This document shows positions 57,846-64,000 of a stretch of DNA of 64,000 bases, piece after piece. Source of the DNA: Halorussus salilacus (lineage in GTDB: Archaea; Halobacteriota; Halobacteria; Halobacteriales; Haladaptataceae); the NCBI RefSeq assembly GCF_024138125.1, contig NZ_CP099993.1, forward strand, positions 1,674,001 to 1,738,000, written 5' to 3'. The notes under the pieces were generated by a model. It did not search any database. It was not told the DNA's origin and saw nothing but the letters and a program-made list of their open reading frames with translations. The position numbers and the translations under genes were made by a program. Each line of letters begins with the position of its first letter. Position 1 is the first letter of the stretch.

Positions 57846-60551
57846 ATGAGCGACGACGAACGAGCCGACGAGGCGGTCGTACCGGACGCCGACCAACAGG
57901 AACTCATCGAGCAGTTGGAACGAAGGCGGTCGCTACGGGGGACGTTCGCGGTCGCCGTCTCGATAGTCGCCATCGCGTTCTCGGCGTTCCAGATGTGGAT
58001 CGCCGCCCGGGGGTTCGAGTTCGCGGCGACCGTCCCGCTGGTCGGCGAGGTCGAAATCGTGTCGCTCCAACTGCTTCAGGTCAACGCCATCCACGTCTCG
58101 TTCGCGCTCGTGCTGACGTTCCTGCTGTTTCCGCCGTCGACCGGCGACGGCTTCGTCTCCCGGCGACTCGCCCGCGTGGTCCCCGCGATGCGCGACCGGT
58201 TCGGTGGCGATAGCCCGGTGACCCGGGTCGGCGAGCGCGCTCGCGGCGCGGTCCGGTGGCTCGTCGTGGACCCCGACCGTCGGCGCGTGACTCCGATAGA
58301 CTGGGTGTTCGTGCTGTTCGCCCTCCTCTCGGCGTCGTACATGATCACCGGGTTCGAGGAGATACGCCGGATGCGGGCGCTCGGGCTGAGCTTCGGTCGG
58401 AGCCTCCGCGAGGTGGTCCCGTTCCTGTGGCCGGTGTTCGACGCGCTCGCCGCGGTCGGAATCGGCATCGGCGACACCTCCTACGCGTTCGTCCTCGGGG
58501 CGGTCGGCGTCCTGCTCGTGCTGGAGGCGACCCGGCGCGCGCTCGGGGTCTACCTGATGGTCATCGTCGCGTCGTTCATCGTCTACGCGCGGTGGGGCTA
58601 CCTCATCCCGTTGAACGCGCCGTACGTCGGCGTCCTCTCGATTCCGCCGCTGAGCTGGAACTCGGTCGTCCAGAACCTCTGGTACAACACCGAGAACGGC
58701 GTGTTCGGGATTCCCGTAACGGTGAGCGTCCGGTTCATCTACATCTTCATCCTGTTCGGCGCGTTCCTCGAGATGAGCGGGGCGGGCAAGTGGTTCATCG
58801 ACCTCGCGTACTCCGCGACCGGCCAGCGAAAGGGCGGGCCCGCGAAGGCGAGCATCATCGCCAGCGGCTTCATGGGAACCATCAGCGGGTCGTCCATCGC
58901 CAACACCGTGACCACGGGGGCGTTCACGATTCCGCTGATGAAGCGGTCGGGGTACAGCCCCGAGTTCTCGGGCGCGGTCGAGGCCTCGGCGTCGTCGGGC
59001 GGTCAGATACTTCCGCCGGTGATGGGCGCGGCGGCGTTCCTCATCGTCGAGTACACGCTGACGCCGTTCCGGGACGTCATCATGGCCGCGGCCATCCCCG
59101 CCATCGTGTTCTTCTTCGGCGTCTGGGTGATGGTCCACCTCGAAGCCTCGAAGCGCAACATCGGGGGGCTCACGACCGAGGACATCGTGTCGTGGCGGCC
59201 CCACCTCATGCGCGGGTGGTTCTACCTCGTCCCGCTCGTCCTCCTGCTGTACTACCTCATCGTCGCCCGACTGTCGGTCGCTCGGTCGGCGTGGTTCACG
59301 CTGGTCGCCATCGCGGCGCTCATCGCGCTCGTCGCGGCCTACAACGACGAGACGCGCGTCCCGCTACTCGCGACCATCGTCGCCGTCTTCGCGGTCGAAA
59401 CCGCGGCCTTCGCGGTGACCGGCGCGGGCATCGTGGACACGCTCACGGGCGGCGCGCCCGGGACCGGTCTCGCTCCGGCCGCGGCGGCGACCGCCGCGGC
59501 CGGAAAGCTCGGCTGGCTCACGCTCGCGGTCAGCATCGTGACGATGCTGGTTCGGCCCCGCGGCGACGCCCCGCTTCTGGACTTCGACTCGAAGGTCGAC
59601 GACGCGGTGTCGGCCGCCGCCGACGCGGTTCGGCGGCCGCGACTCGCCGAGAACAAACCGTTCCAGTTCGGCGGGTTCGTCCTCAAGTCGATGGACTCGG
59701 GGGCCCGCACCGCGACCGCGGTCGTCATCGCGGTCGCGGCGGCGGGCATCATCCCGGGGGTCATCAGCGTGAGCGGTCTCGGGCCGAACCTGACCTCGCT
59801 CATCCGGACCGTGGCGGGCGGGTCCATCGTCGCCCTGCTCGTGCTGACCGCCGTCTCCTCTATCATCCTCGGGATGGGGATGCCGACCACAGTGACCTAC
59901 ATCATCCTCGTCTCGATGCTGGGTCCGGCAATCAGCGAGTTCGGCATCCCCATCCTCGCGGCCCACCTGTTCATCCTCTACTTCGGCGTCATCGCCGACA
60001 TCACGCCGCCGGTCGCGGTCGCGGCCTACGCGGCGTCGGGTATCGCCCAGTCAGACCAGTTCGAGACGGGGGTGAAGGCGTTCTCGCTGTCGCTCAACAA
60101 GGCCATCGTTCCGTTCGCCTTCGTGCTGACACCGGGTATCCTCCTGCTCCGGGGCGTGGGCACGGGTCAGGAGGTCCGCGTCATCGGCCTCTCGGACGTG
60201 GCCGACCTCGGGTACTTCATCCCGGAAGTGCTGATTCCGGTCGTCGGCGTGTTCGTCGGGGTCGTGGCGCTCGGTGGGACGATAATCGGGTACTTCTACA
60301 CCGACGTGAACGACCTCGGGCGAGCGGGGTTCGCGCTCGCCGCGCTCTTGCTGATGGCCCCGTTACTGGTGTTCAACGCGACCGTGACGGTCCTCTCGTT
60401 CGCTGGAATCACCCTGAACGTCCAACCCCTCGTCTTCGACCTCCTGCTTCGGGGGGTCGGTATCGTGCTGTTCGGCGCGCTCGTGTTCTGGAATCGGCGG
60501 CGCGGGGAGACCGAACGTGCCGCCGAGTCCGGCGCGACCGAGGCGGCCTGA
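57846..60551 (+). CDS. TRAP transporter fused permease (DctQM-like)
   Basis: 901 residues, about 17-18 hydrophobic helices. The N-terminal quarter (residues about 30-240) is DctQ-like; the rest is DctM-like with ASIIASGFMGTISGSSIANT and TVTTGAFTIPLMKRSGYSPE, then GVVEASASSGGQILPPVMGA and the second half ILGMGMPTTVTYIILVSMLG and ITPPVAVAAYAASGIAQSD. Both characteristic TRAP pseudo-repeats are visible. This is the large-permease fusion that goes with TAXI binding proteins. The protein should be a sodium-coupled importer in the cytoplasmic membrane. Confidence 0.93.
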   Translation: MSDDERADEAVVPDADQQELIEQLERRRSLRGTFAVAVSIVAIAFSAFQMWIAARGFEFAATVPLVGEVEIVSLQLLQVNAIHVSFALVLTFLLFPPSTGDGFVSRRLARVVPAMRDRFGGDSPVTRVGERARGAVRWLVVDPDRRRVTPIDWVFVLFALLSASYMITGFEEIRRMRALGLSFGRSLREVVPFLWPVFDALAAVGIGIGDTSYAFVLGAVGVLLVLEATRRALGVYLMVIVASFIVYARWGYLIPLNAPYVGVLSIPPLSWNSVVQNLWYNTENGVFGIPVTVSVRFIYIFILFGAFLEMSGAGKWFIDLAYSATGQRKGGPAKASIIASGFMGTISGSSIANTVTTGAFTIPLMKRSGYSPEFSGAVEASASSGGQILPPVMGAAAFLIVEYTLTPFRDVIMAAAIPAIVFFFGVWVMVHLEASKRNIGGLTTEDIVSWRPHLMRGWFYLVPLVLLLYYLIVARLSVARSAWFTLVAIAALIALVAAYNDETRVPLLATIVAVFAVETAAFAVTGAGIVDTLTGGAPGTGLAPAAAATAAAGKLGWLTLAVSIVTMLVRPRGDAPLLDFDSKVDDAVSAAADAVRRPRLAENKPFQFGGFVLKSMDSGARTATAVVIAVAAAGIIPGVISVSGLGPNLTSLIRTVAGGSIVALLVLTAVSSIILGMGMPTTVTYIILVSMLGPAISEFGIPILAAHLFILYFGVIADITPPVAVAAYAASGIAQSDQFETGVKAFSLSLNKAIVPFAFVLTPGILLLRGVGTGQEVRVIGLSDVADLGYFIPEVLIPVVGVFVGVVALGGTIIGYFYTDVNDLGRAGFALAALLLMAPLLVFNATVTVLSFAGITLNVQPLVFDLLLRGVGIVLFGALVFWNRRRGETERAAESGATEAA

Positions 60552-60612
60552 GTCGGCCGCCTCGGTCGCTTGAATCCCGTCGACTTCGGGGGTTCGGATT
60601 CGCGACGGTCCC

Positions 60613-61653
60613 TCAGAACGCCCCGATTCCGACCCAACCCAGCCCCGCGAACAGCAGGTCGCCGTAGACCAGCGCGACCACCGTGCCGACGAACAGCGGA
60701 ATGATGAACGGGATGCCCGGCGACACCCAGACCTCCTCCTCGTCGGCGAGCACGTCCAGTCCGTCACGGAGTTGCTCGGGGGTCGTTCCGTACGCGCCGT
60801 GGTCGATGTCGGCGAGGAACGCCGCCGCGCCCCACGGGTCGTCGAGGGGGTCGTCGGCGGATTCGGGGGGCGCGTCGGTCGGAGTGGTCTCCTCGCCGAC
60901 CGCCGACGGCGCTCCCGCGCCGTCGGCTCGAACGTCGTCGACCGCACCGTCGCCCGGCGGATTCGGGTTCTCGGGGAGGCTGGCGGGGTCGCGCAGGCGG
61001 TCGGTCCGCTCGCGGAGGTCGGCCAGCGTCAGGCCGCGCCACCGGAGGTACATCCGGACCGCGTCGAGGTCCACGCCGTTTCGGGTCGTCCCCTCGGGCG
61101 TCTCCAGCAGGCGGCCGTGCTCGGTCGGAATCGCGTCCCACGGGACGGGCTTGCCGACGAACATCACCGACGAGAACCGCCCGGTCGCGGCGTTCCGAAC
61201 GAGGACGGCGAGTGGGTACAGCGCGCCGACGAGGACGGTGTTCGTGAGGACGGTGAGCGAGAACACGCCGACGAGGGTCTGGTGGAGCGGGAACTCCCAT
61301 CCGGCCACGACGTAACTCGGGAACGTCGGGAACAGGGCGGCCACCACGAGGAACGCCTTGGCGTCGGCTCCGCCGAACGCCCGGAACCACCAGAACGCGA
61401 GGACCAAGGGCGCGACGAAGCCGAGGCTGATGGCGGCCCGGAGAGCGAACGCGCGGGTCTCGAACGGGGTTCCGGTCCACGCCTGCCAGCCCTCCCACGC
61501 CAGCAGGACGACTGCGAGCGCCGCGAGCGGGTACCACGTCCGGTTGGGAATCCGGCGGGTCTTCGCGTCGCGCCACGCGGCCCACCCGAAGACCGGGACG
61601 ACGAGCAGTCGAAGCAGGTCGGGGACGGTGGCGTCGATGGGGAGTGGGGACAT
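60613..61653 (-). CDS. archaeal prepilin/preflagellin peptidase (A24 family, PibD-like)
   Basis: 346 residues with about eight helices. FGWAAWRDAKTRRIPN near residue 22 carries the first catalytic Asp and the GGADAKAF segment near residue 95 the GxGD-type second one (here GGAD). A hydrophilic Pro/Asp-rich loop of about 80 residues (residues about 215-290) separates the last helices; it is longer than in bacterial relatives. It would cleave the class-III signal peptides of pilins and archaellins. No pilin gene is next to it. Confidence 0.9.
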   Translation of the reverse strand: MSPLPIDATVPDLLRLLVVPVFGWAAWRDAKTRRIPNRTWYPLAALAVVLLAWEGWQAWTGTPFETRAFALRAAISLGFVAPLVLAFWWFRAFGGADAKAFLVVAALFPTFPSYVVAGWEFPLHQTLVGVFSLTVLTNTVLVGALYPLAVLVRNAATGRFSSVMFVGKPVPWDAIPTEHGRLLETPEGTTRNGVDLDAVRMYLRWRGLTLADLRERTDRLRDPASLPENPNPPGDGAVDDVRADGAGAPSAVGEETTPTDAPPESADDPLDDPWGAAAFLADIDHGAYGTTPEQLRDGLDVLADEEEVWVSPGIPFIIPLFVGTVVALVYGDLLFAGLGWVGIGAF

Positions 61654-61818
61654 CGGGACTTCGTTTCTCCGTGTGCGAGGTTAGTTTCGGCTTCCTATAT
61701 AAATGTACGAGGAGGGGGGTACGCGGCGGGCGGATGTCGCGGAGTCCGAACGGACCGGCCGGGAAAGAGCCTCGGCTATCCGAGAGCGCTGGCGCAAAAA
61801 ACCGGGGCGCAGATCGGT

Positions 61819-62208
61819 CTATATGACGCGGTTCTGGAGGTAGTCGAGGTGCTTGGCGTTGTAGACGATCTTGACCTCGTCGGTCGCCGCGCTACCGATG
61901 CAGGTCAGGCGGACGTTCTTCTCCTCGACCTCCTCGTCGCTGAGGATCTGCTGCATGTCCATGTCGATGTCGCCCTCCTTGACGATGGCGGCGCAGTTCG
62001 CACACGCACCGGCGCGGCACGAGAAGGGCCAGTCGTAGCCCTGCGCCTCGGCGGCCTCGAGGATGTACTCGCCCTCGGCCACTTCGAGCGTGCCGTAGTC
62101 CTCGTCGCCGAGGTCCGCGTCGGCGGCCTGCTCGAAGAGGTCGTCGTCGTCCATGTCCCAGCCCTGGTCGTCCAGCACTTCGTAGTTGAGGTATTCTACG
62201 GTTGGCAT
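61819..62208 (-). CDS. 2Fe-2S ferredoxin (halobacterial plant-type)
   Basis: 129 residues. The cluster loop CRAGACANC followed by LTCIG gives the four cysteines of the plant-type 2Fe-2S centre. The N-terminal acidic extension ([20 protein letters not shown]) is the hyperacidic insertion typical of haloarchaeal ferredoxins, which keeps the protein soluble in high salt. It carries electrons from pyruvate and oxoglutarate oxidoreductases. ATG 62208 starts at [10 protein letters not shown]; a slightly longer start is also in frame. Confidence 0.95.
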   Translation of the reverse strand: MPTVEYLNYEVLDDQGWDMDDDDLFEQAADADLGDEDYGTLEVAEGEYILEAAEAQGYDWPFSCRAGACANCAAIVKEGDIDMDMQQILSDEEVEEKNVRLTCIGSAATDEVKIVYNAKHLDYLQNRVI

Positions 62209-62270
62209 CACGCGGAGTTTCGACCGCGACATGGTTAGTAGTTATTGTTTCCAGTCGATACGCCGCGACG

Positions 62271-63503
62271 CTACTGATAAATCGGGAAGAACCGGAACAG
62301 CAGGAACGACGCGACCGCCGAGATGGAGGGCGTCAGAATCCAGAGCATGACCACTCGCGCGGTCGCCTCCGGGTCGAACAGGTCGGCGGCCTGGAGGTCC
62401 GCGGGGTCCTCCTCGCCGATCTTCCGGACCTCGTCGGCGGGTTCGGCGGCGAGCGCGTTCACGCTCACCTTCGGCTTCCCGGCGTCTGGCGTGTCCTCGT
62501 CTCCGTCTGCGGCGTCACCGGTGTCCGCCGTCTCGCTTCCCCGGACCGCGGCGGTCGCGGCGTCCGAGAGCCGGACCGTCCGGGTCGCCCGGCCCCAGCC
62601 GAGACCGACGATACACATCGTGGCGCTGACCGCGAGGCTGGCCGGAATCCCGAGGTACGATAGCAGTGTGATGAGCGACGCCGACACCACCTCGACGATG
62701 AGCGCCGCCAGCAGGGGGAGGTCGGTGAGGTCGTTGCCGACGGTGTCGAGGGTCCGCCGAGCGATGGTAAAGGCCCCGAGCGCGATGGCCCCGCCAGCGA
62801 GGAAGACGCCCTGATTCATCGTGATGGCGTCGCTCCCCACGAGGGGCGCGACCGCGTTGGCGACGTTGCTCGCGCCCGCCGAGAACGCCATGTAACAGCC
62901 GATCACCACCACGAGGACGCTACTCACGAGCTCGCGCCGGGAGGTGTCGGCCGCGGGGACCGGATAGGGAATCGACGCCACCCGGCCGTACTCGAACAGG
63001 GGACCCTCCGACCGGTCGATGCGGAACCACACGTCGAGGTACGGGTAGACGTACCGGCCGACGACCGCACACACCCAGAACGCGACGATGGGCGCGACGA
63101 GCCACCACGAGACGATGCGGCCCATCACGCCCCAGTCGATGTTCCCGGCCGCGACGCCCAACCCGGCGATTGCCCCGACGGCGGTCATCGAGGTGGAGGC
63201 GGGCACGCCGAACAGGTTCGAGACGAGCAGGGCGAGTCCCACGAAGAAGAGGACCCCGACGCTCGCGGGCAGGGTGAAAAGCGACGAGGGGACGATCTGC
63301 CCTCCCATCGTGGCGACGACGTTCCGACCGACGGTCCATCCGCCGAGCAACGCGAACGCGGCCATCAGTGCGCCCGCACCCGTTTTCGAGACGACGCGAC
63401 TGCCGACCGCGGGGCCGAAGGCGACGCCGGTAGAGGACCCGCCGATGTTGAACCCGACGAAGACCGCGACGCCGAGACCGACGAGTAGCAGGAGGCTGAT
63501 CAC
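62271..63503 (-). CDS. PiT-family inorganic phosphate transporter (paralogue 2)
   Basis: 410 residues. The two PiT signatures appear as FVGFNIGGSSTGVAFGPAVG near the N-terminus and FSAGASNVANAVAPLVGSD in the second half, with about ten helices. A hydrophilic loop of about 90 residues near the C-terminus (after GWGRATRTVRL, rich in Ala, Asp and Pro) separates the last helices. The next gene upstream is a close paralogue (paralogue 3) with nearly identical stretches. It should transport phosphate with a cation. Confidence 0.92.
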   Translation of the reverse strand: MISLLLLVGLGVAVFVGFNIGGSSTGVAFGPAVGSRVVSKTGAGALMAAFALLGGWTVGRNVVATMGGQIVPSSLFTLPASVGVLFFVGLALLVSNLFGVPASTSMTAVGAIAGLGVAAGNIDWGVMGRIVSWWLVAPIVAFWVCAVVGRYVYPYLDVWFRIDRSEGPLFEYGRVASIPYPVPAADTSRRELVSSVLVVVIGCYMAFSAGASNVANAVAPLVGSDAITMNQGVFLAGGAIALGAFTIARRTLDTVGNDLTDLPLLAALIVEVVSASLITLLSYLGIPASLAVSATMCIVGLGWGRATRTVRLSDAATAAVRGSETADTGDAADGDEDTPDAGKPKVSVNALAAEPADEVRKIGEEDPADLQAADLFDPEATARVVMLWILTPSISAVASFLLFRFFPIYQ

Positions 63504-63569
63504 GGGTACACGATTACGAGGAGGCGGCTAAGTCGTGTCGGTTCCCGTACTCGCGAGGTCGGCAGTGGC

Positions 63570-64000
63570 CTACACCGGAACGTACCGGAAGACGAGGTAC
63601 GCCACGACGGTCGCGACCGCGGGAACGACGTTCTGGAGGACGACGACCCGCGCGGTCGTGGCTGGCTGGTAGAGTTCGGCCGCGGAGGGCGACCCGTCGG
63701 TGGCGACGGGCGCGTCGGCGCTCTCGGCCGGGACGCCCACACTGGAGGCCGGGACTCGCGGGGTGTCCGGGACGCTCGCGGCGACGGTCGCCCGACCCCA
63801 GCCGAGACCGACCACGCTCATCGTGGCGATGACGACGAAGCTCGCGGGAACGCCCAGCGCCGACAGCACCGTGACGATGGACGCGCTCACGACCGCGACC
63901 ACGAGCGCGGCCACCAGCGGAAGGTCGGTGAGGTCGTTGCCGACGGTGTCGAGGGTCCGCCGGGCGATGGTGAACGCTCCGAGCGCGGTGGCCCCGGCCG
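63570..64000 (-). CDS. PiT-family inorganic phosphate transporter (paralogue 3, C-terminal part)
   Basis: About 143 codons of the 3' part of a PiT gene; the rest lies beyond the right edge of the window. The visible part reads TIARRTLDTVGNDLTDLPLVA, then a helix, GWGRATVAASVPD and a shorter hydrophilic loop, then VVLQNVVPAVATVVAYLVFRYV. The stretch coding for RTLDTVGNDLTDLPL is almost base-identical to the same part of the neighbouring paralogue, with only synonymous or few changes. The two genes are a tandem duplication on the same strand, 66 bases apart. Confidence 0.9.
   Translation of the reverse strand, partial: AGATALGAFTIARRTLDTVGNDLTDLPLVAALVVAVVSASIVTVLSALGVPASFVVIATMSVVGLGWGRATVAASVPDTPRVPASSVGVPAESADAPVATDGSPSAAELYQPATTARVVVLQNVVPAVATVVAYLVFRYVPV

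Overview
This 64 kb window is chromosomal DNA of a halophilic archaeon (class Halobacteria). The evidence is a GC-rich coding bias, strongly acidic predicted proteins, Tat-type export signals, leaderless genes with TATA boxes about 25-30 bases upstream, a PolD DNA polymerase, and many families seen mainly in haloarchaea (DUF5783, DUF5828, DUF5518, a cmi4-like protein). I cannot name the species from sequence alone. No rRNA, tRNA or CRISPR array was recognised.

Layout. 1-2.4 kb: start of a peptide ABC transporter operon (permease cut by the window edge, lipoprotein binding protein). 2.5-4.0 kb: an IS1341-type element (DUF2080-like small protein, TnpB, end hairpins). 4.2-10.4 kb: small proteins, a PPC-domain protein and the large subunit of DNA polymerase D, interrupted by a 494-residue intein in its active-site motif. 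10.7-18.4 kb: ketopantoate reductase, a flippase-like membrane protein, a sulfatase-superfamily enzyme, NifU, aspartyl-tRNA synthetase and a RecJ/DHH nuclease. 18.6-28.5 kb: four tetrapyrrole genes (hemD, hemC, hemL, hemB) interspersed with an MFS transporter, an HTH regulator and a fused ammonium transporter-PII protein. 28.6-36.4 kb: DedA protein, PIN-domain toxin-antitoxin pair, a membrane Fe-S oxidoreductase, the biotin uptake operon bioY-ecfA-ecfT with a BirA-type operator, a cmi4-like gene, a hairpin-rich gene-free stretch and an orphan Cas4-like protein.

36.3-47.7 kb: Sua5, a cysteine-free peroxiredoxin-fold protein coupled to a glutaredoxin, a CNNM/CBS protein, a phosphate permease, a locus with tandem repeats, a perfect hairpin and a decayed cupin gene, CstA, and an ArsA/Get3-like ATPase. 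47.7-56 kb: a surface-protein/MacB-like ABC operon, uracil phosphoribosyltransferase, a universal stress protein and an S9 peptidase. 56-64 kb: a TAXI-type TRAP transporter operon (binding protein, DUF1850, fused permease), the prepilin peptidase, a 2Fe-2S ferredoxin and two tandem PiT phosphate transporters, the second cut by the window edge.

The strongest unexplained signal is a family of four intergenic repeats (about 10.5, 18.5, 25.4 and 53.2 kb). All four keep a hairpin at the same place while its stem sequence changes with compensating substitutions, and they share a conserved GC-rich tail. Other unusual items are the Amt-PII fusion, the intein, the nuclease-motif-deficient Cas4-like protein, the cysteine-less peroxiredoxin and the expanded-repeat/cupin-relic locus.
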